A DNA stretch of 64,000 bases from Thunnus maccoyii (taxonomy: Eukaryota; Chordata; Actinopteri; Scombriformes; Scombridae). Every line of letters starts with the position of its first letter. Within the stretch, counting starts at the first letter, position 1. The stretch is taken from positions 20,384,501 through 20,448,500 of the forward strand of contig NC_056538.1 in the NCBI RefSeq assembly GCF_910596095.1, read 5' to 3'. Below, in pieces: positions 1-14,648 of this stretch. The position numbers and the translations under genes are program-made. Under the pieces are notes generated by a model, which saw only the letters and a program-made list of their open reading frames with translations, ran no database searches and was not told where the DNA came from.

Positions 1-860
1 CAATTCTTTGTTGATTGTGACCATCTGGCCTCAGTTGTGTCGTTTCTGTTTGCTGATTGTGTGCTTGTCTGATTATAAATGTTTCTTGTTCTCACGTCTC
101 TCTCATGAAAAACGAGATCTCAATCTCGACAAGACTACCTGATTAAATCAAGATGAAATAAAAAATAAAATAATCTTTGACAATGTATTCTATTTTATAA
201 GATGATTGTGTTCGTTTTTTTTAATCTAAAATCTAAAATCTGAAAAATAACTAGTAAATACAGCTGTCAGATAAATGTAGTAATATTTCCCTCTAAAATA
301 CAGTGGAGTAACATACAGTAGAGTAAAATTGTACTGAAGTAAAGTACACAGCTACTTAGTTACTTTCCACCGCTGTACAGAATGAATGTTACTGCATGTT
401 TCTCCTGCAGCAGATGTAGATGTTCACTGCTACAAAATGCACACGCAGCATTACCTCACTGTTGGCCCGTTCACGGACCTCTTAGCCTTATCATCTCTCC
501 AATCACCCTCCCTCTTCTCTCACCCTTTCTTCCATCCTCTGTATGCGCCTCTCCCTCTCTCGGTCTGCCAACTGATACGGCAGGTTAAGACCTGTGGGAA
601 GTCCAGAGCCTTTTATCCCCCACACCCTCACCTTCTCACCCACAAACGCACACAGCCAGGTAAGTCATTGATACAGGAAGGGTGTATTTGGCAGTCAGCC
701 CTGCTGCTAAGTTCAGGGTCTTCTATGAAAGCCTAGAGGGGTCACACTAACCATGGTTACCGAGTTGAAATCACAACAACAGCTGATAAGACTCGGAATA
801 TGTGTGTTAACAAAGTTTAAGGGAATCCGCTACAGTAAGCTCTTCCTGACAAGCTTTCCA

Positions 861-862
861 AA

Positions 863-890
<28 letters not shown>
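861..890. repeat. (CA)n microsatellite
   Basis: Uninterrupted CA dinucleotides in presumed Jagged intron 2. Confidence 0.9.
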
Positions 891-895
<5 letters not shown>

Positions 896-2457
896 GACAC
901 CGCAGCAAGTTGTTTTACAATCACAAAGCTTATGACGTCAAAGAGACCGGTGGCCATTAGAGAGGCCAAGGCGAGGCGGAGTGACCCTCATAGTGTGTTT
1001 AAGAAAAAACAACACGCACAGAGAGGAAAAGAAAACAGTAAACATCACAAAGTAGAGGCTGATAGGATCACAGCCAGCCATGAAGTGATATTTTTAACTT
1101 GTTCTGACACAAACAACATCCAAGTGTTATTTGTGCCATTTGTGGCGACGCCGGCCAAAGCGATGACAGCAGGGAAATGACATAATGGGACAGCTGTGTC
1201 ACGGGCGTTGCTTGGCCCGGGCATTCAGAGCTGTAGCCCCAAAGATTTTTTCTTTAGCCCCAAATAATTCTCCTCTTTGAGTGGTTCGTCAGTAAAGAAG
1301 ACGACAGTGTTGTAATTTTGTATCTTCAGTGAACAGAAAGACCAATCAGGGAGGGTTTACAGGAAATAAGTGGAAATACTTATGTCTTATTGGCTGATAG
1401 GTCTCTGTAAATTCTTCAATTGATGGGGTTACTATGCCAACGCTAGCTCACACAATCAGTCAGTGTGAGAAAAAAAATGGATATACAAAGATTTTTTACA
1501 GTGGCAGTGGCACAAACATCCCCTCATGCTGAGCCAGGAACACAAGGTGTGTAAATAATAATAAATACGCAAACATGATATGAGCAGAGCATAAGTCATT
1601 TACAACTAACGTACTTTATCAATGAAAGGTTAGTTGCACCACCCCTTGGCTAGCAACACCAAACTAGCCTAGTCTTGTGTTAGATAGCCAAAAAGTTTTA
1701 TATATTATAAGTTTAGTAGTCCTACAAACAGTGATAACACCCAAGGCGAGTTTTATGAGCAATCCAACTTTTTTTTTTTTGATTATGTCATACATTGACA
1801 GCTAAATTACCACAGCTTCCAGAAAACAAAACAAAACAAAATTTCTTTTCTTTCTTTCTACTTACAAATAAATTCAGTCATTTCATTTAATCTTAACCTT
1901 ATGTCTGTCTCTCTTCTTATATTGCAGCCTGGACAAGTTGGGTTGTAACAATACTGAAGTAGGTAAATATTTAACAAGATAATATAATTTTAAAAAGACA
2001 GAATTCAGTCATTGTCTTCATTTTTCCGCAGGTAACAATATTTTCTCATGTTTTACTAGCTGCACCATTATGGTTCATATTAAGTAGGTCCATCAGCAAT
2101 AATTTTGCTTTTGTTTTTGTTTTAATAGCCTTTAGTAGTAGTCTTTCATTAACTATTTACATATTTGTGTGTGTATGCTTTGATCATCATATATCGTATT
2201 GTTATTTATTGTGCTATTGATTAAATAAAGGTCATGAAATGAGTGGCTGGAATATTCACATGCAGATTATATGGTGAATCAAATCCAAACCCCTCCTTCC
2301 TTCTCCAATTTTCACATTTTTTAAGGAATGTGTAACCCTCACATGCAAGAAAAAAATGCATGGAAACGAAAAGTTTTTTGATGGAGGAGAATCTGGGCTC
2401 AGCCTCTGATGGTTAACAGTTCAGCCAACGCCCCTGAGCTGTGTCTCGTGCACTGCA

Positions 2458-2465
2458 GTGTGTGT

Positions 2466-2515
<50 letters not shown>
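2458..2515. repeat. (TG)n microsatellite
   Basis: About 29 TG units, interrupted once by TATG near 2468. Confidence 0.92.
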
Positions 2516-2518
<3 letters not shown>

Positions 2519-2700
2519 GATCATTTTAGAAGAGATGGAAGCTTGGCTTGACAGTGGACAACAAGCCCTCAGTGATAAGAAACAATATTACAAAATGACA
2601 AGTATTATTTTATCTTTATCTTCTCACTGTTGACAGCTGAAATGAAAAAAGTAAGATCTGAACCTCACAATGAAACAAGAGTCTGTGAGGCTGTACTTAA

Positions 2701-3260
2701 AGGGGACGTATCATGTATTTGTATTTCCAAATTCAAATTCAAATTCAAATTCAAATTCAAATTCAAATTCAAATTTCCAGGTCTATATTTATATTCTGGG
2801 GCTCTCTATCCTATACTGACTCTTTATGCAGCCCCTCAGTTCAGCCTCTGTCTGAAACAGGCCGTTTTAGCTCCTGTCTCTTTAACACCCCCCTCCCGAG
2901 GAGCCCACTCTGTTCTGATTGGTCAGCTCATACATAATGAACCGTAATAGTAGGATTTCACTTCCTTTTCTCATTCTCTACTCAAAATGTTAACTTCTCA
3001 AATATACAAGTGAACAACACAAACAACCTTACCAAGAAAGGCTGTGGGTACATATCAACAATCTGATGTCATCACAAGGAGGAAGTAGAGGTAACGTTGC
3101 AAAACGAGCATTCAGAGCAGGTCTGGACTTTTGACTTGCAGGAAGAATTTTACATATATTCACCTCAAGTTTTGGACCTTTGACTATGTTTAAGATAGAT
3201 ATCCAACATCATAACAGTATAAAAACAGCAGAAAATCCCCATAAGCATGATATGTCTCCT
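2701..3260. mobile_element. TTAA-flanked inverted-repeat element (AGGGGACGTATCATG termini)
   Basis: The left end AGGGGACGTATCATG matches the inverted right end AGGAGACATATCATG, with TTAA at 2697-2700 and 3261-3264. It is 560 nt and non-coding. A six-base array (AAATTC repeated about eight times, 2729-2775) lies just inside the left end. It shares its target and AGG termini with the elements at 27613 and 58511. Confidence 0.78.
2729..2775. repeat. (AAATTC)n hexanucleotide array
   Basis: About eight near-perfect copies inside the TTAA element at 2701-3260. Confidence 0.9.
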
Positions 3261-4719
3261 TTAAGCACAGAAGTGCTTCTACCAAATGCTAATATGTACA
3301 CAATGACAACGTTAACATGCTGATATTTAGCAGGTATAAGCTTCACCCTGTTAGCATTTGTCTATTAGCACTGAAGACAGAGTACGGCTGAGGCTGATTT
3401 AGTTAAAGGCACCTGTTTTTCTTTCCTATCAAAAATCTGTCCATCTTTGCTTTGCTAAATCTCGCCAACATGAATCTTTATAACCTTTCGAGCATCAGAG
3501 CATTCTTGTTTCTTTATGGTCCCAGAATTAATCACACTCATGGGCCTTTTTCACTGCAGACATTTTGACAGGTGGAACTAATAATCAATGATGTCTCTTC
3601 TCCAGCAAATAATGTAATGCAATGCAGCAAATTATTGTTTATTATTTATCTGTGTTCAACAAGTCAAAATATCTGCTGCTGACAGTTTTATATTTTAGTT
3701 TTACTTCTGGTTTTTGCCTTACGGTCCCTGGTTTTTCAGACAGAAACTGAAGCTCCACGTCGACTCAGCAGCATTGTTTCCTGAACCCTGAAAAAGAGCA
3801 ATTGTGTGTCGTTGGACCATGAATTAAATTCTGGGGTACATATTTAGATGGTTTAATTATTTATTGAGGAAATAAATATAAACTGAACAAGATAACTCCT
3901 CCTCCTTCCTGTTTAAACAGCACATAGTCTACCAAAAACTGTTTATAGTTTTACGTAACTGAGATTTGAGACTTATCAGTATTTCAATGTACTTTTATAA
4001 CATAGTGTATTTTTTTTTGGATGTGTCCAAATATGAATCTGGTCACAAATGAGCAGATACACGTACATACAGTCAGATAATTGGAAGAACACTGCTTTAG
4101 TCACCAGATGTGAAAGTACATTTTTTAATCTGCAAGTGGATATTTCTTGCACAACATTTTTTCATGTGTTTATCTGAATCACTTCCACTCTGCAGCATTA
4201 TGGATTGTTTTCTTTGCAACATCTGAGTCCAATATCTCTGCAGGTTCAGGTCAGTGACTGTGTCTCCTGTACAGAAACAACTCATTATCAGTCACATCTC
4301 GCTCTGATTGTTGTCAGTCATGACCTGCGCTGACGGTCTGAGTTTGGCGAATTGCCTGAGAGAACAGGGGTTTCCCAAAAAGCAAAAAAAAAAAAAAAGC
4401 AAACATCAAAACAACAGAATTATAAATCATCCCTTCCCTCAGGCTGTAGGCTGTCTGGTCGTCTGGCCCTGTCCCTTTGCCTCCAGCCTCACACCAGTCT
4501 AGCAGCGTTAAAGCTCAGGATTAGAGCGACTAGAGCGGATGATGCTAATTCAAACCACTGTGCAGACATTTGTGATGGCGTGCTTCTAATTCTATTAAAT
4601 TAAAGTTAAAAGAAATCAACCTTGTTTTCTACACTCAAAAATCCTGCCACTGCTCTGATTCACCTCTTACTCTATCAGTGCCCCCCTCTCTCTCCCCACT
4701 GTCATCCCTCCCTCCATCG

Positions 4720-4721
<2 letters not shown>

Positions 4722-4754
<33 letters not shown>
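4722..4754. repeat. (CT)n microsatellite
   Basis: A pure CT run within a longer pyrimidine tract starting near 4680. Confidence 0.9.
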
Positions 4755-4756
<2 letters not shown>

Positions 4757-6176
4757 ACATGGGCAGGGTAGGATATCCCGACAAAGCCAGGCTGTACAAA
4801 CACAGCTCTACGACAGGAAGAACTCCCAGCCCTGAGAGAGGAATTTCCCCTCAGAGCTCACACACTAATGCATACATACTTACACGCACACACACACACA
4901 CACAAGCAGACAACCGCATGCTCATGTACACGCAATTCAGACACACACAGGCATCCATTATTACACTGGTGGAAATCTCTATTTTTCCATGTATAGTAAA
5001 ACTCTCTCATTCAGCCCTGATTTGCTTTAATCAGTCAACAACATCTACCTGCTACGGAGGCCCAAAACTGACAAAATGTAGTAAAGTCAAAACTGTAGCT
5101 GAATACATCAATACATTATTTTGTATTTAAATAATTGAGATAGAGAATAAAAACAAATATAAAGCCTTATACTTTTCCTCTAACATCCAATCAGTAATAA
5201 AGAAAAAGCTTTTTATTTTTTGTTTTACCACCAATCAAGATAAAGTAAATTAGCATGTAATAAATTCTTCTATTCTCCTTCTTTATATCTTTCATAAGCA
5301 CTTGTTTCTTTGTTTTGTATTTTTTGGGGGGAAGGGGGGGTATCAATTTGTTTCTACATTATAGAAAAAATTAAAAGCATGTCCATATGACGCAATAAAG
5401 TAATAAATCATGATTTTTATATTAATTAATATGAATATTTTTTTAAGGGAGAACAAAATAATGTTATTGCTCAATTCTTCGCAGTAGGGTGTGAGTGTTT
5501 GTATGCGTGCTTCACTTTACATGGGTATAATTTTATGTAATGATGCTTTTACTAAGATTAGTTCAGAAAATACAAAAAATCATTTATCTATTCTCATGTT
5601 CCCCTCTTAATATTTCCTTTCCTTTCCACATGTCTAATTTTCCTCAAGCTTGCAGTGTACATGACAGTGAGATGGGCGTGTCTATGTATTATTGATTAAT
5701 GTAATCAGTGACCTTCGAATCTTCTTTTTTAATGTTTTACTGCATTTTGAATTTCTATATGAAATGTGTAAAAAACTTGCCTTGTCTTATACTGTCTTTT
5801 GTCTCTTTTGGGGCTCTGTAACCATTCAAACATAAGTAATCATGATTGATAATCAGGTGCCTGTTTGTTTCACAGATCTGCACTAAAAAAAACATAAAAT
5901 AAAACCTGCATGATTAAGCAAATGCACTTAAGCTTTTCTGCACATATAAAACATCCATCAGCACTGCAAGCAGGAGACTAATTGAAAATTAAACTCACAC
6001 TGTGTGCATGACGGAGAAAATTAAATCAACAGCAAATGTTTCCCTCAACTTTTAATATTCATAATCTGATCTGCAGCTGAACCTTCGCTGTTTATCACAC
6101 ATCTGCCAACTCTCACCCTCAGTATCTGAAGGCTAAGATAATTACAGACACACACATGTACAAACACAGCGGACAC

Positions 6177-6177
<1 letters not shown>

Positions 6178-6216
<39 letters not shown>
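6178..6216. repeat. (CA)n microsatellite
   Basis: About 18 CA units. Confidence 0.9.
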
Positions 6217-6220
<4 letters not shown>

Positions 6221-9200
6221 TACTAATGGTTGTCATGACAGCAGCTGTTCCTTCGCCGGACTGGGTGGCTCACACCTCACCTGCGCTACAAATTAGTAGT
6301 GGAGGTAACCACAGTAACAATGCTATTACTATTCCAGCGGCAAAGCTCTGAGTTTACATCATGTCAAAACAGGTACAGACAGTAAAAAATGAAAGTCTGT
6401 GGATGTTGCAACACATCGTTAGTTTCATGTTATCTGTGTGAGAGTGTGTAGTGGTAAAAGAGCTGAAAAGCTACTGGACTTCAGATTGATTTCCACTCCA
6501 CTGAAGACCAAAATAAAATATTATCTGGCCACTGAGACCCCCCGAAGACCCGCAATCTAAGCAGCTTCTTGTCAACATGATTATTGTGTTATTGATTGAT
6601 TCTTGGCTTACAATAGCAAAGAAAAAAAATCAATCTCTTTGGATCAAAAAGTGGCTAGTTTACAGGAGAGAAAGAGATGGTGTTGCAGTGGCTAATCTGT
6701 GAATTTTAAAAGTCACCAAAGATATTAATGAATGCCTGCCATCGCCCAGCCCTCAGGTGGAAAACACACACATACACACACACACACACACATACACTGC
6801 AGTGCATGAAACGTGGAATTAGACCCCCGGTGTGCAGCCGTCCACCCCACCTTGCTCCCATGACCCCCTCCCTATAATTACACATCTCTGTTCTTACATT
6901 CTTGATGTTTCCTGTTTTTCTTTCATTCTGGAGATAATTAGCATCATACTTTATCTTCCCTATACTCCACCCTCACCCACTTTCCATCTGCACACCACCT
7001 TCTTCTCATCTCTCTGTCTTCCTTCAAAGTCAGTCAGTAGCAGAAGAAGAACTCAAATCCTTTATTCAAGTTATGTAAAAATACTCTGTTACAAGTGAAA
7101 GTCCACTCAAGTAAGGTCAATAAAAGTATCAAAAGTAGAGTGTACTGGTTCTGCACAGACATGGCCCCTGTGACCAGTGTATTATTACATTTTTAGATTG
7201 TTAATGCTGCATCAGTGCATAAGTAGTATTTTACTGCTGGACGAGGTGGAGCTGGTTAATCTACCTTAAATACAGTTCACAATCTAGAGGGTCACCAGAT
7301 AAATCTGAGGGGTCGTGAGATGATAAATGGGGTAGGAAAGAAGAAAAAACAATGTTCTGCTACACAAATTTGTTTTCATTGTTTGGGATTTTTCTCTAAT
7401 CTTTGCTGTTTTTGTTGAATGTTAGATCATTTATTACAGCTTCAACAATTAGACGATTAATCAATTAGTTTCCAAATATTAAATTAATCGCAGAAGAACA
7501 GTACTTGAGTGAATGTTCTTTCCACCACTGTCTGTCCCTCTCTGCATCCTCGCTCCCTCGCTGTCTGTCTGACAGTCACATTCCTGTAGGGTTAATTGGC
7601 TTAAACTAAACTATGCGAATACTTCAAACGTAGTGGAACAACAGAGGCCTCTTGACACGAGGTGCCCCCCCCATCCTCCATGTTGCCCTGGCTCATCTCC
7701 ATCCTGTCTACCATCATCTCTCCCCCTTCTTTACCTCCTGCTGCTGATGATTCTCTCAACGGTGTGAGTAAGCCGCTATGACACACAAACACACACACCT
7801 CCCTGTCTACATTTACACCCCCACCCAAAACACCTGTGTCCCACTCTGAGATCATCAGCAGTCCACCCTGCTTCCTCTTCTCCCCTTATCTGACTCTCAC
7901 TTCCGTTTTCTTTACTCGGTCTCCCCTCTGCAGTGCTTACATCAACTTTACCCTTTTGCCCATTAATCTAAACTCTCTCAACCCAGACTGACTACCCTCA
8001 ACCCACCGCCCCCCGCCCCCCTCCTCTCCGACGTCCGCAGGAAATTACCTTGTCTAGCCGCTGAACGCTTCACATCCACGGCTGCACTTAGAAAGAGGCA
8101 TAACAAGGGAGAAAATAGAACAAGACGGGGAGCGCTGTGGTGTGTGTGTGTTTACAGCATATTGTGTGCTAGTGTGTGTGTTTTTGTTCTCAGATTACTA
8201 AAGTCTTGGTGAACAAATAGCTTCGCAAAAATAGAAAAAATAGGAAATTAAGTGGTACAAATAAGGGATATTTTACTGGACTTTTCTTCTTAAAGAGCTG
8301 ATTTGGGAGAATAATGGTGGGATTTCTGGGGTTTAGGGGTACAATTAAGATTAATAACAGGGTAAAATGGAAAACCTTCATTGTGCCATTGCACAAAATG
8401 ACCGTAATACTTCTGTACATATTTTAGCCAAGCTAATCAGCCAGTATAAGTGAAAACACCTGTGTTATTAGTGTTTATTATAGTCCTGCACATCGAGATG
8501 TTGTTGATGTTCATAAAAGTCATGAATTACTTATGTTGCGTTCCAGACAGCTCAGTACTCGAAAATTTCCGACTGGTTGACGTTTATGACCTTTATGGGC
8601 ACACAAGTCTGCAGTTTTTGTTCAGAAGAATAACCCACAATGCATTGTGTTGTGACATTAAATAACTGTGGCAGTGGCAATGACAATGGGATTTTGTGTA
8701 GCAAAAAGAGAAACAAACAAATCCTGGAAGAGGCGAGAAGAGATTGTCCAATTCACACACGTCACTAACGATCACAATGTGTGCTTGTGTCGTCTCATGA
8801 TATGATGCCATAATGACTTCAAAATATGTTAATTTGGTCCAATAATTTTGATTATAAACATGGAGCAAATAGCAAACTATGTACCTTACAAAATATAAGC
8901 CTGACACTTTTACCATCTACAGTCTGAAGCGTCTCTGTCCAAGTAACATGATTTAAGAAATAGTGATGTCAATTAAGTGCACATTGTTTCAGTAGAAGAA
9001 TGCACAAAAAATATTATGTATGTGAAAATACTACTCAGTCAAAGTAGAAACAGCCTAAACATCACATAAATCTAGTATTATTAAAACATTACATAGCTTT
9101 TCATTGATCTGACATGACAAGTTAATCAGATAGATGAAACCCATTAGATGGACAGAATGATTGCAGGAGATTATAATGTGATAACGAGACATAATGTGAG

Positions 9201-10498
9201 TTATGTATATATGTAAATGTTAATCATACTGAGAACTCTGGTCAGACTCAGATGTTTCACAATGTGACGACTTGAAAATGTCTGCGGTCGCTCTTGTCGA
9301 GCTCCAGAAAAGCGAGCAACCGCAGGGAGAAAAGGAGGATTTATGACAGATACACTGTAACTCTGCCCTGTTCTGTCTAATCCACAGGGACAAGATGTGG
9401 TTGAACATCACTGGAGAGCGATGATACTGAGAACAAAAGGTTTACAATGAGGGATTCCAACAAGAGAGAGAGAGAGAACGAGGGTGTGTGTGGGAGAGAG
9501 ATGACGGCTGAGAGACTTTAGGAGCTAGGATAGGTGGAGGAAGGAGCTATAACGAGAAGACAAATAGATCGATGGCACTGAAAGGAAACTATTTGCAGTG
9601 ATTACACCTGTGTATCCATTTAAAAGATTGTAGACCTGCAATCTGCATTCAATGACACACAATGACATCCAGAGACAGACACACACTGTAATTTCAACAG
9701 CAATCATGTAAATCAAAGTTCTCTTTGCCTCTTCTCGCCTCTAATAAAGAGACTCCTACTCTCAATCCAATTTGCACACAAATGAAATCATTAAAACATG
9801 TTTCCCTAGAGACGTTTACCCCCGAGTTATTAACTTATCTCTAAAAAACACAAGCTCCAAATCCTGAAGGAATTAACCTTCTTTGTGTTTTGCGTGTGTG
9901 TGTCGGCTCATGAATTCATGATCTGTGTGTTTGGGTGTGTCTAAAGAGGGAAAACTGAAAAGGTTTTAAGGAGAAATGTGTGTGTGTCTATGCACCTGCC
10001 CGCAGGTGTGTATGTACGAACCATGCACACAACAGTATCAGCGTACACGCAGGTATGCGAGGCTGCATAGGAGAGTCAATTAGGGGACAAAAGAGAGGAG
10101 GGCACAAACGACAGGAGGAAAAAGAGTGAAAGAGAGACTCCGGAGAGAAAGAAAGCTCCAACTATGCTGCTCTCTTTTCGTTTCCCTCCACTGACTTCCC
10201 CTGCTCGGCTCCCACACAGCAGGAATGCACATGTTACAACGTTCTGTGTGTTTGTGTCCTATATAGATGTGTGTGTGTGTGTGATTGTGTGTGTATACAT
10301 ATATGATGGTATAGGTCTCTTCTGTTCAATTTCAGAGGTAAAAAGTCATTTCATTACTAAGTGCTGTACATAACTTGAGTATTTCCATTTTATGCTATTT
10401 TATACTTCTACTCCACATTACTTTGACAATTAAACTTACTAGTTACTATCATTATATCATGAGCTTTTAAGATACAGTACATTGCTAAAGATTAAACC

Positions 10499-10790
10499 AG
10501 TGGTTCCAAACCTTTCTGGCACGTTGCCCTTCCAAAAACTGTCTAGTTGGAAATCATTGTCACTATGACTTTTTTACATTTCCAACTGAAAGAGATTTTC
10601 CCTCTAATCTTCTTATATGGTTTAATTCAAATAACGAACAAAGAAAAGTCTGAAAATTATGAATAAATGTTTGTAAAAGAACTTAATTTTTTCTTCTCCC
10701 ACATTAATCATCTCACAACCCCTCAGGTTTATCTTGTGACCCACTGGAACCACTGGACAAAACTACCAGAATATGAACTAAAATTAAAAC
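10499..10790. repeat. hAT-like CAGTGGTTCC repeat fragment
   Basis: CCAGTGGTTCCAAACCTTTC is followed by an AT-rich body and TTATCTTGTGACCCACTGG. It is non-coding and ends near a TA microsatellite. Confidence 0.45.
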
Positions 10791-10800
10791 AATTGAATAA

Positions 10801-10801
<1 letters not shown>

Positions 10802-10860
<59 letters not shown>
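10802..10860. repeat. (TA)n microsatellite
   Basis: About 29 TA units following an AT-rich repeat. The repeating Tyr-Ile reading frame through it is spurious. Confidence 0.92.
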
Positions 10861-10862
<2 letters not shown>

Positions 10863-10989
10863 ATTAAAGAGAACACTTTTCTGCAAAACAAGTTCATTTA
10901 CTTTTCATACTTTCAATTCATTTTTACTGATATCACTTCTGTACTTTTGCTACAACTAGCAGGATTTTGAAGGCAGAAATTGTACTTGT

Positions 10990-11340
10990 AATGGACTGTT
11001 TTTAGCCATGCTAGCAGCACGTCAATCTGTTGGTCCACGGCTTTGCTCCAGACTGAGATATCTCATAAACCATTTGATGGGTTGCCATGTATATCAGGTC
11101 AAATGTATATTTTGTCCAACACTGGTTTGCAACCAAATGCCTGTCAAACCAATGACCTCCCATCAGCCTCAGCTGTACTTTGCAAATGTACTAAGATGAT
11201 GAACACTGTAAACATGACACCTGCTTAACATCAGCATGTTTGCATTGTCATCGTTAGCATGTTAGCATGCAGACGTTAACATTTAGCTCAAAGCACCGCT
11301 GTGTCTGAGTACAGCCTCATAGACTGACTAGCATGAAGTG
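10990..11340. repeat. Inverted-orientation copy of the ATGTTAGCATG dispersed repeat
   Basis: GTTAGCATGTTAGCATGC and the TGGTCCACGGCTTTGCTCCAG / GATGGGTTGCCATG blocks are the reverse of motifs in the 18830-19325 copy. A shorter fragment in the forward sense is at about 3270-3390. Confidence 0.5.
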
Positions 11341-12538
11341 ATGGAGTGATGCAGCTAGCTTGGTTCTGTTAAAAAAACTAAAAGATAAGCTAAAAGTTTA
11401 TCTATTTTGTAAAACCATACATGACTGTAACCTCTCTCTTGTTACATACTCATAAAAGATCTGAGAACTTCTTCCACCACTGTTCAGTTTGAATGAATTC
11501 ACTTCAGCTTTTCTACACAACATTCATAATGAAACACAAAGACATCAGAATAACAGCAGAGCAGACAGAGCAGCAGTGGCTACACCTGAACTTATTTGCA
11601 TGACGGCTGCACTTTGCATGTTGAACTCAGTCCTGAAGCTGCCGTCACTGAGGAGGATGTTCTTTATTCAGCTAATGCAAGCCTGGATGAATTCATCCCA
11701 TCTACGAAAAACAAAACATATTTTCTTTCATCTCCTGGTGTTGAGCATTTTGGTTTGGATTTGTGTGCCGTGGTTTTCATATATCTGCCTCTGAAGCATG
11801 AAAGGAATGTCATTTCTGTTTTTCAAAGCATAAAAAATACATTTGAGAAACTCAACAACAATGTGTCTTTTCAGAAACAATGTCCTGATTACTCTGGATA
11901 TTCAATAGGGATTTCTATACTGTACGCCTTTGGTAAAAAGTTGTTCCAATGAAAACTGTCCACAGCAGTCTTGGACTATTTATTTTCTGTGGACGATTTA
12001 TGACATTTTTCTAATCCTCTACATTTTAGAGGGAAATATTATACTCCACTTTTGGCCGCTAATTAGTTTGCAGATGAAGATATATGTATGCATACATAAG
12101 ATGCTCTCTGTTAGATTGAATAGTATGTAAAGTATTTAAAATTAGCACCATGTTAATGCATCAGTAATCATATCACAGTGACATTTAACATTTCAGAAGA
12201 AACACTTTTGTTAAATGAATTTTTTTTTGTTTCGTTTTTACATTTGAAGTACATTTGATAATACTTAAACATGTTTCTTTTTAAAGTTCATTCAGGTCAT
12301 TAAACCAAAACGTTAAAACTGAAAGATGCTAAAACGCTCCATAGAGAGTCAGGTGATGATTCTTTTTGGGTTCATCATTACGAGCAGCACCATTCACATT
12401 ATACATAGTTATTTCATCCACTGTTAATGACGAAATATTGATTGGAGCAGCCTCAAGTCAACTCGGGGGTAAGATTTAATGTATTTCATATTTTAGAGAA
12501 AATAATCTACATATTTTGGCTCACAAGTATCAAACAGG

Positions 12539-13079
12539 CAACCCTGTCTCCTAGAAATTACGTACATATACAAATAATTTGCTTCCCTAATTACGTTGCA
12601 GTGGCGAACGTAATTGCTGCCTGGATTATGTTCACAGGTAACATTTTCCCTAATAAACATTTATGTATCTCTCAACAAAGCACTTTGGTTAAGGTTAGTG
12701 AAAGATCACTTAAATGTTAATAAACCTGTTACGGTTCAAGTCACTGCTGACTTTTTCCTGCTTTAAACCAAGACCATGATCTTTCCCAAACCTTAACCAA
12801 GCGCTGCCAGTGCCTAAACATAACCATAAAAAGTTCAATGATGCTGTTGTTTCTACTAGTGGACATTGTGCTGCAAGATAAGATATTCTGGTGGACTGAA
12901 CATTTCACTCATACATTCAGTATGAACATTTTTGCAACTTGCCGAATACTTTAAATAACAACATTTTCTCATATGACTAGTGAGAGACTAGTAATTTGGC
13001 CAGGATTACGTTTCTGGCAAAACGTATTTGCTGTTGCAACTTTGTTGTATATGAACATAATTTCTAGGAGACAGGGTTG
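12539..13079. mobile_element. Inverted-repeat element with CAACCCTGTCTCCTAG ends
   Basis: The left end at 12539 and the inverted right end at 13079 match over about 35 nt (CCCTGTCTCCTAGAAATTA, then ACATATACAA or TCATATACAA). It is 541 nt with no coding capacity. The interior carries AACCTTAACC and CCTAAACATAACC motifs common in fish repeats. The superfamily is not assigned. Confidence 0.75.
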
Positions 13080-14317
13080 AAACAGGACAAACTGAGGTAT
13101 CTGTTGACTGTATTTCTCCGAAAGCGCTGCATTAATTAGCATTTAGCTCAGTTTGTGATTATACAAACATAGGCTATAAGACTCACATCTATGCAAATAC
13201 ACAAGATACATTTCCCATGAACAGAAACAAAAGACAAGACAAGAGGACCACACAAAGCTCACACACATTCACGCACACACTCTCAGCCGAATGTGAGTCT
13301 TTCCCAGGAACAGACAGTATGGCCCCTGGCAGTGAATCTGACCATGAATGAGCTTTAACACTTGACATGAGGATTATAAACAGTGGGGGCTTTACTCCAT
13401 TCACTTCATCTTAACAGTATTTCTATAGCACCTATCATATTGTCATTTGTCACAGGTCATTTTAACAAAAGAACAGGTCTTAACCAGACTTTGATGAGTT
13501 AGTTCTGAATGACAAAGGGTCAGGAAACATCAGATTCTGTTCCCATGATGCAAAGTAAAAGGTGGTCTTACGCTGTATACACACATATAGCATAAGTTGA
13601 GGAATTAACAGAAAGAAAGCACATCTACTGAAGGTTTGTCTTTATACTATTAACACCTGGTCATTAGTCTGTGTACCTGCCAACTAGCCTTTGTTTTACC
13701 TTTTCATTCATCCTCCTGATTCATTCACTGGTTTGTTCCCTCTTCTGTCAGATAAACAGATTCATCAGGAACAAACTGAACTCTTTCTTGGCAGCTTGCT
13801 GTTTCCCTTCGTCATCCAAACAGATTCAACAGTGAAACCACCAAGGGAGAGATGGGTTTAAGAAATGACCTCGCAGTTATGAAGTTTTTGAACTTTTCCC
13901 ATCTCCTCGGAGGCGCCGCAGCTAAAACATCCCAGACCGCTGAGTCTCTGTGATTTTAACGCTGAGGTCAAAATGAAGCCATGTCCTAAACCTATCTGTA
14001 AGATTACAGATGAGCAGGAGAAAAAACTTAATCTGGTTTTCACATCTGAAAACAGACGGGTCAAACAGCAGAGAAACGCTACTCCATGGTCGTCTGTCAT
14101 TCCAGCCATGACCAGGATTATTTACCTGCACTTTTCCCAAATGAGACACCATCTGGTAGCAAGTTGCATTGCTTTGATGAATGTGCAGCAAAAAATATAA
14201 ATATGTGTGACATTTTTGTAAAGTTGGTCCACTAAAACAAGCAAAAATGAGATGAGAATGATAAGATTTTAATGTTTGTACGTTAAACATAACATACAAA
14301 CGGAGACAGGAGGCAGC

Positions 14318-14648
14318 TAGCTAACGTTAGCTTAATATAAAAACTGGAAACATCTAGCTTGGTTCTGTTAAAATAAACTAAAAGAAAAACAAACTTCATC
14401 TCATTTGTTTACTATGTACACAAAAAGAAAGAGTTGTGGTTTTAGAGTCACATAGTAACTACTTCTTGATAAGCAAAAGTTTATCCATTTTGTAAAACCA
14501 TGTTATTTTTACATTTCTGTGTTTACAGATTTAAAAAGACAAGATACAACATGTTCATTAGTTACATTTACTTTACAGCTGTTGGTAGATCTGTATTTTT
14601 TAACTTTAGACAAACGCTAGCCTGTTTCCAGTCTAAGCTAACTGGCTA
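14318..14648. repeat. Dispersed repeat sharing blocks with 11345-11410
   Basis: CTAGCTTGGTTCTGTTAAAA followed by ACTAAAAGA occurs here (about 14355) and at about 11357. A TTTATC.ATTTTGTAAAACCA block follows in both. It sits directly left of the hAT relic. Confidence 0.5.

Noticed and set aside
10667-10867. Open frame ending in a long Tyr-Ile repeat
   Set aside because: It is simply translation through a TA microsatellite. The CA/TG microsatellite frames elsewhere in the window are rejected for the same reason.
11489-11952. Overlapping plus-strand open frames of 101 and 118 codons
   Set aside because: No family resemblance, biased Leu/Phe/Ile composition typical of AT-rich DNA, and neighbouring sequence is dispersed repeat.
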